A DNA stretch of 21,328 bases. Source: DATEPR01 sp036503065. GTDB taxonomy: Bacteria > Actinomycetota > Actinomycetes > Mycobacteriales > Pseudonocardiaceae. Positions 7,056-14,335 of the stretch are shown piece after piece. The notes under the pieces were generated by a model that was not told the DNA's origin, did not search any database, and saw only the letters and a program-made list of their open reading frames with translations. Each line of letters starts with the position of its first letter. Position 1 is the first letter of the stretch. The stretch lies in the NCBI GenBank assembly GCA_036503065.1, contig DASXXM010000280.1, positions 1 through 21,328 of the forward strand. The letters run 5' to 3'. Both the position numbers and the translations under genes were made by a program.

Positions 7056-7511
7056 TCAGGGTCGGTCGACAGTGTCGTCGCGCCCGGTGTGGGCGAACAT
7101 GTACGACCCGACGACCTCGACCGGCTCCTCGGTCACCACGCCGTCCACGATCCGGTACGAGCGCAGTTCGTGCTGCTCCGCGTCGCGCGTGGACACCAGG
7201 ACGTAGTGCGCGTCCGGCCACTGCGCGTAGGAGATGTCGGTCCGCGACGGGTAGGCCTCGGTCGCGGTGTGCGAGTGGTAGATCACGACGAAGTCCTCGT
7301 CCGCGGCCTGCGTCTCCCGGTACACCCGGAGGTATTCGCCGGACTCGAACTCGTAGAACGTCGGCGACCGGGCCGCGTTGACCATCGGGATGAACCGCGC
7401 AGGCTGGTCGGATCCCTCCGGTCCGGCGAGCACGCCGCATGCCTCGTCGGGGTGGTCACGGCGGGCGTGCGCCACCATGGCGTCCACCAAGTCGCGTCGG
7501 ATCACCAGCAC
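7056..7511 (-). CDS. mec: Mec: JAMM metalloprotease for the CysO-cysteine adduct
   Basis: Zinc-dependent JAB1/MPN/Mov34 protease that in mycobacteria releases cysteine from the CysO-cysteine conjugate and regenerates CysO. The complete JAMM motif is visible in the 151 residues: E23 in DEACGVLAG, then H79-S-H81 with seven residues to S89 and D92. The length is normal for free-standing bacterial JAMM proteins. The start is GTG at 7509-7511 with a TAGGAT box 6 nt upstream, so it appears to have its own leaderless promoter within the cluster. A strong hairpin separates it from cysO. Confidence 0.94.
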   Translation of the reverse strand: MLVIRRDLVDAMVAHARRDHPDEACGVLAGPEGSDQPARFIPMVNAARSPTFYEFESGEYLRVYRETQAADEDFVVIYHSHTATEAYPSRTDISYAQWPDAHYVLVSTRDAEQHELRSYRIVDGVVTEEPVEVVGSYMFAHTGRDDTVDRP

Positions 7512-7517
7512 GCCATC

Positions 7518-7523
7518 ATCCTA
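7518..7523 (-). promoter_or_regulatory. -10 box of mec, leaderless-type
   Basis: TAGGAT on the minus strand lies 6 nt before the mec GTG start, in the 50-nt gap between the P1 peptidase and mec. It suggests that mec can be transcribed independently of clpS and its partners. Confidence 0.5.
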
Positions 7524-7561
7524 CGGGCCGATACGTCGCCGTCCGACATGTGAGAGGCGCG

Positions 7562-8524
7562 CTACACGTCCCGGTACGCGGCCAGCCCGGTGATCGAGTC
7601 GGCGGCGAGCAGGGCGTGCACCAAGGCCCGCGCGAACGTGTCGGCGGCCGCGGCCGCCAGCCGGTCCAGCTCGACCGGGCCACCCGTCCGTGGCCGGGAG
7701 CCGGTGGCCAGCGCGAACACGGTGTCACCGTCGAACATCGAGTGCGCGGGCCGGACCGACCGCGCCAGGCCGTCCTGGGCGGCCATGGCCAGGCGCCGCG
7801 CTTCGGCCTTGGTCAACGACGCGTCCACCGCGACTACCCCGATCGTGGTGTTCAGTCCGGTGCGCTCGCCGTCGAGCGTGAGATGCCGTGCCGGCAACGG
7901 GCCGAACTCGCCCGCCAGTTCCAGATCCGCCGCCCACGGCCGGCCGTCGGGCGACACCGCCTCGCCGAACGCGTTCGCCGCGACCAGCGCACCGACGACG
8001 CCATCGTCGGTCACCACGCTCGCGGTGCCGATCCCGCCCTTCAACGACCCGAGCTTCGCGCCGGTCCCCGCCCCGACGGTGCCCATCAGGACCGGCCCAT
8101 CGGTGGCAACCGAACACGCCGCGTAACCGAAGGCCGCGTCCGGCCGGTTGCCCCAGTCACTGTGCGGCAGGTCGAACAGCACCGCCGCGGGCACGATCGG
8201 CACCACCTCATGCGGCTGCGCGCCAACGGGAAACCCGTGGTCGCGCTCTGCCAGCCACCGCATCACGCCGTCCGCCGCGGCCAGCCCGTAGGCACTGCCG
8301 CCGCTCAGGCAGACCGCATGCGCCCGCTGGACCAGGTTCTCCGGTGCCAGCAGGTCGGTTTCCCGTGTCCCTGGCGCGCCACCGCGACCGTCGACGGCCC
8401 CGACCGCGCCGTCGGGCACCAGCACCACCGTGGTGCCGGTCGCCCAGCCCGGTTCGAGCCGCTGATGGTGCCCGACCAGCACGCCGGGCACATCCGTGAT
8501 CGCGTTGTGCGGGCCCGGCCTCAT
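7562..8524 (-). CDS. P1 family (DmpA/NylC-like) self-processing peptidase
   Basis: A 320-residue member of the P1 peptidase family, N-terminal-nucleophile hydrolases that cleave themselves into two chains; relatives include DmpA aminopeptidase and NylC oligomer hydrolase. Family traits are the opening NAITDVPGVLVGHH, the LSGGSAYGLAAADGVMRWL segment and the cleavage-region pattern GTVGAGTGAKLGSLKGGIGT, where the threonine of GIGT is the likely nucleophile. A start at ATG 8522-8524 overlaps the DUF2017 stop (ATGA), so the two are probably co-translated. There is no signal peptide. It corresponds to Rv1333. The natural substrate is unknown. Confidence 0.9.
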   Translation of the reverse strand: MRPGPHNAITDVPGVLVGHHQRLEPGWATGTTVVLVPDGAVGAVDGRGGAPGTRETDLLAPENLVQRAHAVCLSGGSAYGLAAADGVMRWLAERDHGFPVGAQPHEVVPIVPAAVLFDLPHSDWGNRPDAAFGYAACSVATDGPVLMGTVGAGTGAKLGSLKGGIGTASVVTDDGVVGALVAANAFGEAVSPDGRPWAADLELAGEFGPLPARHLTLDGERTGLNTTIGVVAVDASLTKAEARRLAMAAQDGLARSVRPAHSMFDGDTVFALATGSRPRTGGPVELDRLAAAAADTFARALVHALLAADSITGLAAYRDV

Positions 8525-9084
8525 TCCTCGGACACGGCCTGGATCAGGCTCTCCTGCACCCAGGTCAGCCAGTGGTAGACGTTGAGGTGCGGTTCGCGCG
8601 GGTCGTCCGCCGGCAGTTCGTCCGGCATGTCCTCGGTCACGTCCAACGCCGTGCCCAGCGCCAGCCGGACGTCGTTGAGCGCGGACAGCCAGGCCGCGGC
8701 CTGCTCGTCGGTCAGCCGGATCTCGCCGCCACCGGGCGGGCACGTGTCCAACAGCACACCGGCCACACCGGTCTTCAGCGCCAACAGTTCCGGTTCGTGC
8801 AACGAGCGCAGCGCGGCCGCCGAGTTCTGGTCCTCCACGGAGGGCGCGTCGTCGTCCAGCCGGTGGAAATCAGGCAGCAGCCGGGACAGGATCGGGTCGT
8901 CCGGCGCGGTGGACGGGCCGGTCTGGATGCCGGTCAGCTCGGCGAGTTCGTCCTGCGGCGCCTCCTCGGCGCGGACCTCCAGCATCTCCCGCACCTGGCG
9001 GACGAGGCCGCGCACGAGCGCCGCCTCCTGGCGGTCGAGCGTGCCGATCAGCAGATCGCCCTTGCGGCGCCAGCCTTTCATCAT
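8521..9084 (-). CDS. DUF2017 family protein
   Basis: A 187-residue, largely helical, acidic cytoplasmic protein matching the actinobacterial DUF2017 family (Rv1332 position). It opens with WRRKGDLLIGTLDRQEAALVRGLV and ends with HLNVYHWLTWVQESLIQAVSEE, both typical. Two adjacent ATG codons (9084 and 9081) compete for the start; I give the first. It begins 3 nt after the clpS stop and overlaps the P1 peptidase gene by 4 nt, so the three form one operon. Function is unknown; constant linkage to clpS suggests a role in or regulation by the Clp pathway, but nothing in the sequence proves this. Confidence 0.9.
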   Translation of the reverse strand: MMKGWRRKGDLLIGTLDRQEAALVRGLVRQVREMLEVRAEEAPQDELAELTGIQTGPSTAPDDPILSRLLPDFHRLDDDAPSVEDQNSAAALRSLHEPELLALKTGVAGVLLDTCPPGGGEIRLTDEQAAAWLSALNDVRLALGTALDVTEDMPDELPADDPREPHLNVYHWLTWVQESLIQAVSEE

Positions 9085-9087
9085 CGG

Positions 9088-9387
9088 TCAGCCGGATCGC
9101 TGCATGGTGGCCCACAGGCCGGCCGCGTGCAGCTTGGCGACGTCGCCCTCGACCTTGTCCTTCGTTCCGGCCGACACGATCGCCCTGCCCTTGTGGTGCA
9201 CGTCCAGCATGAGCTTGACCGCGTGGTCGCGGCCGTAGCCGAACAGCTTCTGGAAGACATAGGTGACATAGGACATCAGATTCACCGGGTCGTTCCACAC
9301 GACGGTCTGCCATGGCGTGTCCTCGGCGCCGAGTTCGGCGCCGGCCGGATCAACCTGCGTCCGTTCCTGCTCGACGGGCGTGGACAT
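9088..9387 (-). CDS. clpS: ATP-dependent Clp protease adaptor ClpS
   Basis: Adaptor that binds N-degron substrates and hands them to the ClpA/ClpC ATPase. The 99-residue product has a short flexible N-terminal arm (about 1-25) followed by the conserved core: WQTVVWNDPVNLMSYVTYVF, the substrate-binding Asn-Asp region, HHKGRAIV and a C-terminal LHAAGLWATM helix. I used ATG at 9385-9387; an in-frame ATG three codons earlier (9396) is possible. A CACGAT box lies 7 nt before the chosen ATG, a weaker form of the leaderless pattern seen elsewhere. It heads the clpS-DUF2017-P1 peptidase operon and is divergent from pncB with a 133-nt gap. Confidence 0.95.
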   Translation of the reverse strand: MSTPVEQERTQVDPAGAELGAEDTPWQTVVWNDPVNLMSYVTYVFQKLFGYGRDHAVKLMLDVHHKGRAIVSAGTKDKVEGDVAKLHAAGLWATMQRSG

Positions 9388-9508
9388 GCCCACCATCGTG
9401 GCACGCCGGCACTCGTGGCGTGCCGGCGGAGCCGCATTTCGTCCGACCGGCGGCACCCTGTCGCTGGTCACGGGCTGGCACAGGGCCGCACGAGCCGAGT
9501 AACGACAC

Positions 9509-9514
9509 TAGGCT
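9509..9514 (+). promoter_or_regulatory. -10 box of pncB-pncA operon, leaderless-type
   Basis: TAGGCT lies exactly 6 nt before the pncB ATG, so the transcript probably begins at or beside the start codon. The same hexamer at the same distance precedes rph. No strong -35 is visible. Confidence 0.55.
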
Positions 9515-9520
9515 GGCGTC

Positions 9521-10792
9521 ATGACGAGCACCGCGCTGCTCACCGACCACTACGAACTGACCATGCTCGCGAGCGCCCTCGCCGACGACAGCGGCCACCG
9601 GCCATGTGTGTTCGAGGCATTCGCCCGCAGGCTGCCCGCAGGCCGCAGGTACGGGGTGGTCGCCGGGACGGGCAGGCTGCTCGACGCGATCACCCGGTTC
9701 CGGTTCGGCGACGCCGAACTGCGGCAACTCGCCGACGTCGTGGACCGGCGGACGCTCGACTGGCTGGCGGACTACCGATTCGGCGGCGACATCGACGGCT
9801 ACCCGGAGGGGGAGCTGTACTTCCCCGGCTCGCCGCTGGTCACCGTGCGGTCGTCGTTCGCGGAGGGCGTGCTGCTGGAGACCCTGGTGCTGTCGGTGCT
9901 CAACCACGACTCCGCGGTGGCGTCCGCGGCGGCCCGGATGGTCAGCGCGGCGCACGGCAGGCCGATCATCGAGATGGGCTCGCGACGCACCCACGAACAG
10001 GCCGCCGTGGCATCCGCGCGCGCCGCCTACCTGGCCGGCTTCGGGTCGACGTCGAACCTGGAAGCCGGCAGGCGGCACGGCATCCCGACCAGCGGCACGT
10101 CGGCGCACGCCTTCACGCTGCTGCACGACTCGGAGGAACAGGCGTTCCGCTGCCAGGTCGACGTGCTCGGCCCGAACACCACGCTGCTGGTGGACACCTA
10201 CGACATCACCAAGGGCATCGACCTGGCGATCAAGGTGGCCGGGCCGGAACTGCGGGCCATCCGGATCGACTCGGGCGATCTGGGCGTGCTGGCCAGGCAG
10301 GCCCGCGCCCAACTGGACGCGCTCGGCGCGCACAACACCCGGATCGTGGTGTCCGGCGACCTGGACGAGTTCGCCATCGCCGCGTTGCGCGCCGAGCCCG
10401 TCGACGCCTACGGGGTGGGCACGTCGGTCGTCGTCGGCTCCGGCGCGCCGACCGCCGGGATGGTGTACAAACTGGTCGAGGTGGACGGCCGTCCGGTGGC
10501 GAAACGCAGTTCCCACAAGGAATCCCGTGGCGGGCGGAAGTCCGCGTTGCGGCGCCACAAGGAAACCGGGACTGCCCTGGAAGAGGTTGTGTACGTCGTC
10601 GGGTCCGAGCCCGCGCCCCAGTCGCACGACCGGGTGCTGCCGATTCCGCTGGTGCGCGGCGGCGCGACCGCGGCCGACGTGCCAACGCTGGAGCAGGGCC
10701 GGGAACGGCTGCGCGAGGCGCTGGTCAGCGTGCCGTGGGAGGGCCTGAAACTGTCCACCGGCGAACCCGCCATCCCCACCGTTTTCGTCTGA
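9521..10792 (+). CDS. pncB: Nicotinate phosphoribosyltransferase
   Basis: Converts nicotinate, PRPP and ATP to nicotinate mononucleotide in NAD salvage. The 423 residues carry the family landmarks: LLTDHYELTMLASAL at the N-terminus, EMGSRRTHEQAA, the GTSAHAF segment near the phosphorylatable histidine, VDTYDITKGI, RIDSGDLGVLARQAR and DAYGVGTSVV with the phosphate-binding loop. The ATG at 9521 sits 6 nt after a TAGGCT box. pncA follows after 9 nt, so two consecutive salvage steps (nicotinamide to nicotinate, then to NaMN) are in one transcript. In M. tuberculosis pncB1 lies at the equivalent position but pncA is elsewhere. Confidence 0.97.
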   Translation: MTSTALLTDHYELTMLASALADDSGHRPCVFEAFARRLPAGRRYGVVAGTGRLLDAITRFRFGDAELRQLADVVDRRTLDWLADYRFGGDIDGYPEGELYFPGSPLVTVRSSFAEGVLLETLVLSVLNHDSAVASAAARMVSAAHGRPIIEMGSRRTHEQAAVASARAAYLAGFGSTSNLEAGRRHGIPTSGTSAHAFTLLHDSEEQAFRCQVDVLGPNTTLLVDTYDITKGIDLAIKVAGPELRAIRIDSGDLGVLARQARAQLDALGAHNTRIVVSGDLDEFAIAALRAEPVDAYGVGTSVVVGSGAPTAGMVYKLVEVDGRPVAKRSSHKESRGGRKSALRRHKETGTALEEVVYVVGSEPAPQSHDRVLPIPLVRGGATAADVPTLEQGRERLREALVSVPWEGLKLSTGEPAIPTVFV

Positions 10793-10801
10793 GGAATCAA
10801 G

Positions 10802-11371
10802 ATGACCAAGGCACTGATCGTGGTCGACGTGCAGAACGACTTCTGCGAGGGCGGTTCGCTCGCGGTGGCCGGTGGTGCCGCGGTGGCGGCGGCCATCAGC
10901 GCGCACCTGGCCGGCACCGAGTACGACCACGTGGTGGCGACCCGGGACTACCACGTCGATCCGGGCGCCCACTTCAGCGCACACCCGGACTACGTGGACT
11001 CCTGGCCGGTGCACTGCGTGCGGGGCACGGCGGGCGCGTCGTTCCATCCGGAACTGGACGTCGCGCCGGTGGCCGCGGTGTTCGCCAAGGGCGCGTATGC
11101 CGCGGCCTACTCCGGTTTCGAAGGCGCGACACCGGATGGCGTCGGGCTCGCCGACTGGCTGCGCGCGCACGACGTGGAGCTCGCCGACGTGGTCGGCATC
11201 GCGACCGACCACTGCGTCCGGGCCACCGCGCTTGACGCGGCCATGGAGGGCTTCCACACCACGGTCCTGCTCGATCTGACCGCCGGTGTCGCTGCGTCCA
11301 CAGTGGAGTCGGCGCTGGCCGAGCTGGCCGCGGCCGGTATCACCATGATCGGTGCGCCGCACGTCGGCTGA
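10802..11371 (+). CDS. pncA: Nicotinamidase (pyrazinamidase type)
   Basis: Isochorismatase-fold amidase that hydrolyses nicotinamide to nicotinate; in mycobacteria the same enzyme activates pyrazinamide. The 189 residues align closely with M. tuberculosis PncA: the triad is D9 (VVDVQNDF), K96 (FAKGAY) and C138 (ATDHCVRATA), and metal ligands D49, H51, H57 and H71 fall in DYHVDPGAHF and PVHCV. A GAGGA ribosome-binding site at 10791-10795 overlaps the pncB stop codon, and ATG follows 6 nt later, so translation depends on pncB readthrough to this point. It converges on wecB with a 1-nt gap. Confidence 0.96.
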   Translation: MTKALIVVDVQNDFCEGGSLAVAGGAAVAAAISAHLAGTEYDHVVATRDYHVDPGAHFSAHPDYVDSWPVHCVRGTAGASFHPELDVAPVAAVFAKGAYAAAYSGFEGATPDGVGLADWLRAHDVELADVVGIATDHCVRATALDAAMEGFHTTVLLDLTAGVAASTVESALAELAAAGITMIGAPHVG

Positions 11372-11372
11372 C

Positions 11373-12485
11373 TCACCCGGTGGCGCGGGCCAGCAGGGAT
11401 TCCAGCGCGTCAACGACACGTGCGGCCGCTTTGCCGTCACCGTAAGGATTCTCGTCGCTTGCCCACTGCGGCGGGTCGGCCAGTAGCCGGCGGGCGTGCC
11501 GCACGATCCGGTCCGGGTCGCTGCCGACCAGCCACGCCCGGCCCGCGTCGATCGCCTCCCGGCGTTCCGTGGTGTCGCGCAACACCAGCACCGGCACCAC
11601 GAAGCCGGGCGCTTCCTCTTGCAGGCCACCGGAATCGGTGAGCACCAGCGAGCACCGCCGCAGCACCCGGATCAGGTCCGGATAGTCCAGCGGCTCGGTG
11701 ATCCGCACCCGAGGATGCCGGCCCAGGGCGGTCATCGCCTGCGCCCGCACGGCCGGATTCGGATGCACGGGCAGCAACACCCGCACGTCCGCGTGCTCGT
11801 CGGCGATCCGACCGACCGCGCCGAGGATCCGGTCGAGCGGCTCGCCCCACGACTCCCGCCGGTGCGCCGTGACCAGCACCAACCGGCCACCGTCGGCCTC
11901 CGCGGCCCGCACCTGCGGGTCGCGCGCGGGGCGGTCCAGCTTGGCGATGTGCCGGGCCGCGTCGACCACCGTGTTGCCGGTGACCACGATCTCGGGTTGT
12001 GGCAACGACTCGGCGCGCAGCGCGTCGGCCGCGGCCTGGGTCGGCGCGAGGTGCAGCGACGCGATGCGCGACACGAGCTGCCGGTTGCCCTCCTCGGGGA
12101 ACGGCGCGGCCAGGTCACCCGTGCGCAGGCCGGCCTCCAGGTGCACGACCGGCACGGAGCGCCAGAACGCGGCCAGCGCACCGGCCAGCGTCGTCGACGT
12201 GTCGCCCTGCACGAGCACGGCCGCCGGTCCGGTGCGGACCAGCAGGTCGTCCAGCGCGGGGAGCAGCCCGGCCAGCAGTTCGGCCTGGCCACCGGTGTTC
12301 CTGCGCACCGCGAGCCACTCGTCCGGACGCAGGCCGAACGGTCCGAGGGCCTGCTCGACCACGTGCGCATGTTGTCCACTGTGGACAATTGAGGCGCGTA
12401 ACCCGGACCGGCCGGCGAGCGCGAGCGCGACAGGTGCGATCTTGATCGCCTCCGGGCGCGTGCCCGCCAGGAGCAGTACGTCCAT
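11373..12485 (-). CDS. wecB: Non-hydrolysing UDP-N-acetylglucosamine 2-epimerase
   Basis: Interconverts UDP-GlcNAc and UDP-ManNAc, a precursor of surface polysaccharide or linkage units. The 370-residue product shows the full motif series: GTRPEAIKIAPV, HSGQH, VLVQGDTSTT, HLEAGLRTGD, PEEGNRQL, VTGNTVVDA, TAHRRESWGE, PVHPNP and TDSGGLQEEAP. The usual TERPE is TERRE here. ATG at 12483-12485 directly precedes the first motif; an upstream open frame to 12608 has no family similarity. A 12-bp hairpin lies 9 nt before the start codon. Next to a surface-protein locus with a glycosyltransferase, it may supply an activated sugar for surface glycan, but this is inference. Confidence 0.94.
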   Translation of the reverse strand: MDVLLLAGTRPEAIKIAPVALALAGRSGLRASIVHSGQHAHVVEQALGPFGLRPDEWLAVRRNTGGQAELLAGLLPALDDLLVRTGPAAVLVQGDTSTTLAGALAAFWRSVPVVHLEAGLRTGDLAAPFPEEGNRQLVSRIASLHLAPTQAAADALRAESLPQPEIVVTGNTVVDAARHIAKLDRPARDPQVRAAEADGGRLVLVTAHRRESWGEPLDRILGAVGRIADEHADVRVLLPVHPNPAVRAQAMTALGRHPRVRITEPLDYPDLIRVLRRCSLVLTDSGGLQEEAPGFVVPVLVLRDTTERREAIDAGRAWLVGSDPDRIVRHARRLLADPPQWASDENPYGDGKAAARVVDALESLLARATG

Positions 12486-12494
12486 ACCCGCGAG

Positions 12495-12524
12495 TGTCGC
12501 GGCGGGCCGTGACCCGCCGCAACA
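12495..12524 (-). terminator. 12-bp GC-rich hairpin between the LAFTG gene and wecB
   Basis: TGTTGCGGCGGG and CCCGCCGCGACA (coding-strand view) pair over 12 bp with one G-T wobble and a 6-nt loop; an outer CCGCG/CGCGG (12488-12492, 12527-12531) can extend it. There is no U tract. It lies 22 nt downstream of the LAFTG mini-gene stop and 9 nt before the wecB ATG, so it could end the upstream transcript, shield a processed 3' end, or restrain wecB translation. Confidence 0.55.
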
Positions 12525-12546
12525 CCCGCGGCTCTCGTCCCAGGTG

Positions 12547-12717
12547 CTAGTCACCGAGTTTGGCGATCCGGTTGCGACGACGCCGCCCGGCGAACACCGC
12601 CAGCACACCGGCGGCCACCATGACCACGCCGAACACGAACCATCCGCTCATACTCGCGCCGGTGAAGGCGAGCGAACCGGCGCCGATCGCGCCGCCCGCT
12701 CCGGGAATCCGGTACAT
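12547..12717 (-). CDS. 56-residue LAFTG sorting-signal mini-protein
   Basis: A tiny protein that is little more than a cell-wall sorting signal: residues 1-15 are Gly/Ala-rich, LAFTG is at 16-20, a hydrophobic span runs about 25-43 and a basic RRRR tail follows (45-48). This is the three-part layout recognised by sortases; L-A-x-T-G is the form associated with actinobacterial class E sortases. There is no separate signal peptide. It is probably translated: a GGGGGAG ribosome-binding site (12724-12730) sits 6 nt before ATG 12715-12717, right after the stop of the secreted-protein gene 19 nt upstream. No sortase gene is present in the window. It could be a detached anchor or a small membrane protein in its own right. 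Confidence 0.75.
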   Translation of the reverse strand: MYRIPGAGGAIGAGSLAFTGASMSGWFVFGVVMVAAGVLAVFAGRRRRNRIAKLGD

Positions 12718-12736
12718 GACGTGCTCCCCCGCCCGA

Positions 12737-13516
12737 TCAGGCCGCGGTCGCGGCGCTGGTCCGGCGGCGCTTCGCGGCGAACCCGACCGGTACGGCGATC
12801 GCGCCGAGCAGGCCGAGGCCGATCCACAGGCCGGCACCGGACGCGACCGGCATCGGCAGGCCGGCCGGACCGCACGTGGCCGACGAGATGATCACGTCAC
12901 CGTCGCCGAGTGCGCCGACGCCACGCCCGCCGAGCAGGTGCAGGTGCACGGCGTTGACCGTGAGGCTGCCGTCCGGGTTGTGGATCTGCTCGTTGAGAAC
13001 CAGCTTGGCCACGTTGCCGACCACGGGAAGACTGACGTCGACGGTCGAGTTGGGCGCCGGGTTGACGGCCAGCGTGCCCAGCGACCCGAGTTGGGCGTCG
13101 GTGAGCGTCGTACTGCCGGTCTCACCCGACTGGGTGGCCACGCACTTGGCCGCGATGACCTTGGCGCCGACCGCGCCCAGGGCGGACAGCAGCGGCAGGC
13201 GGACGTCGGCCGTGCTCGCCGCCGCGGTCACCGCCCCGGTGTTGGCATCCTTGTTGGCCGAGGTGTTGATCACACCGGCGGTCAGCACGCCGGGCACGGC
13301 CGCGCTCACGAGCGAGTTGCTGGTCGGGCCGTTCGTACTCGCCGCGGCCAGTGGACCGGCGTGCACGGCCGGCACCCCGATCAGGGTGACGTCGACCTTG
13401 ATGCCGTAGGCCGACCCGTCACCCGACGCGGCCGAAGCCGGTGCGCCGCCGGCCAGCAGCACCGCGCCGGCAGCTAACGCGAGCACGCCGGCACGACGCA
13501 CGATACGAGAACGCAT
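12737..13516 (-). CDS. Secreted choice-of-anchor-P-like surface protein
   Basis: A 259-residue exported protein. Residues 1-30 are a Sec signal peptide with basic start, hydrophobic core and an ASA-A cleavage site. The body (about 31-217) resembles the actinobacterial choice-of-anchor P family: SAYGIKVDVTLIG near the N-terminus, a VNPAPNSTVDVSLP segment, VLNEQIHN, LTVNAVHLHLL and a closing GDVIISSATCGP; C125 and C215 may form a disulfide. The C-terminus has PMPVASG (221-227), a hydrophobic span (about 229-247) and KRRR, the layout of an exosortase sorting signal rather than LPXTG. GGAGGAA (13521-13527) precedes ATG 13514-13516. It is divergent from the exosortase, its likely processing enzyme. 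Function of the body is unknown. Confidence 0.8.
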   Translation of the reverse strand: MRSRIVRRAGVLALAAGAVLLAGGAPASAASGDGSAYGIKVDVTLIGVPAVHAGPLAAASTNGPTSNSLVSAAVPGVLTAGVINTSANKDANTGAVTAAASTADVRLPLLSALGAVGAKVIAAKCVATQSGETGSTTLTDAQLGSLGTLAVNPAPNSTVDVSLPVVGNVAKLVLNEQIHNPDGSLTVNAVHLHLLGGRGVGALGDGDVIISSATCGPAGLPMPVASGAGLWIGLGLLGAIAVPVGFAAKRRRTSAATAA

Positions 13517-13798
13517 CTATTTCCTCCGAGTGGTTTCGTTCCCGCGAGAACCGCCGGAACGGTGTTGCCGCCCCGTTATGGTCAACTCACCCGCATAGCG
13601 TCAATAGATCTCACCCAACCGTGTAGGCCAGCCACACGAAACGGTCGACTTGGCAGCCGGACGGTCGACGCAACCAACCATGTGCCGTTCTGTCGCTACA
13701 CGATCGGGTAGTCAAGCGGCAAGATCGACCAGCCGATCGGTTGAGGGTATGGACGGTCCCGGATTCCAGCCGGTTTCGTTTCGTTCGGAAGGACAACG
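13517..13798. promoter_or_regulatory. Divergent intergenic region with repeated dyads
   Basis: This 282-bp gap between the divergently transcribed surface-protein and exosortase genes holds no gene. ACGGTCGAC occurs at 13641-13649 and 13661-13669, exactly 20 bp apart (two helical turns), each containing the palindrome GTCGAC. Two further dyads follow: CTAC-N8-GTAG (13696-13711) and GATCG-N6-CGATC (13723-13738). The layout suggests operator sites controlling one or both sides. No regulator gene is encoded nearby. The exosortase ribosome-binding site GGAAGGA is at 13787-13793. Confidence 0.45.
13575..13604 (-). promoter_or_regulatory. Candidate housekeeping promoter for the surface-protein gene
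   Basis: On the minus strand TTGACG (13599-13604) and CATAAC (13575-13580) are separated by 18 nt, a good fit to a SigA-type -35/-10 pair. It would give a 5' leader of about 50 nt ending in the strong GGAGGAA ribosome-binding site of the secreted protein. Confidence 0.5.
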
Positions 13799-14335
13799 TT
13801 GAGCGTCACCGATGTCGCAGTGCCCCGACCGTTATCCCATCGGCTGCTGATCGCCCTGCTCCTCGCCGTCGCCGTCGGTCTCGTGCTCGGTCACCTTGCG
13901 TACCAGACCGCCGAGGTCAGCCTGGCCGGCGTGCTGCTGCGCCTGTTCTCGTCGTCCGGTGTGTACGTGGCCACCGGGCAGCAGACAGTCTACTTCGGAC
14001 TCGGTTCGGCGCATCCGATCGGCCTGACCATGACGCCCGAGTGCACGTCGGCGTTCCTGCTGGTCCCGATGATCGTGGTCGGCGCGCTGCTGATCGGGCT
14101 GCGGCCCAGGATCGCCGGCCGAGTGGTGCTGTCACTCGGCGTGGCGGCGGCGGTCCTGATCGTGGTGAACCAGGTCCGCATCCTCACCATGGCGGCGCTG
14201 GTCGGCCTGCTCGGTACGGACCGGGGCTACTACTGGGGACACACCATGGTCGGCTCGGTCGTGAGTGTGTTCGGTGGCGCGATCGCGCTGGTCCTGTTCG
14301 TATGGCTGGCCACGAGGCCGGGTCGGACCGGATGA
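13799..14335 (+). CDS. Exosortase/archaeosortase family transpeptidase
   Basis: A 178-residue multipass membrane protein with the exosortase catalytic triad: C82 in TPECTSAF, R127 in NQVRILTMA and H148 in YYWGHTMVGS. Family members cleave C-terminal tripartite sorting signals of exported proteins and probably transfer them to a new anchor. About five or six hydrophobic segments are visible (first at 15-32). It is short, as in the minimal actinobacterial forms; it could belong to the type called exosortase P, but I cannot confirm that assignment. The start is TTG at 13799 with GGAAGGA 5 nt upstream. It overlaps the glycosyltransferase by 4 nt (ATGA). The divergent secreted protein with its PMPVASG-membrane-KRRR tail is the obvious substrate candidate. 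Confidence 0.86.
   Translation: MSVTDVAVPRPLSHRLLIALLLAVAVGLVLGHLAYQTAEVSLAGVLLRLFSSSGVYVATGQQTVYFGLGSAHPIGLTMTPECTSAFLLVPMIVVGALLIGLRPRIAGRVVLSLGVAAAVLIVVNQVRILTMAALVGLLGTDRGYYWGHTMVGSVVSVFGGAIALVLFVWLATRPGRTG

Noticed and set aside
6709..7440. Extension of the cysM frame upstream through cysO and mec
   Set aside because: The same frame stays open by chance, but cysO and mec are complete genes with family motifs in other frames; the GTG at 6708 directly precedes the conserved CysM N-terminus.
8572..11235. Very long (887-codon) plus-strand open frame
   Set aside because: It is antisense to DUF2017 and clpS and out of frame with pncB and pncA, which are all certain genes. Long spurious frames are expected at this GC content.
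12486..12608. N-terminal extension of wecB
   Set aside because: It overlaps the LAFTG mini-gene and the hairpin, and the epimerase family begins at the MDVLLLAGTRPEAIK motif at 12485.
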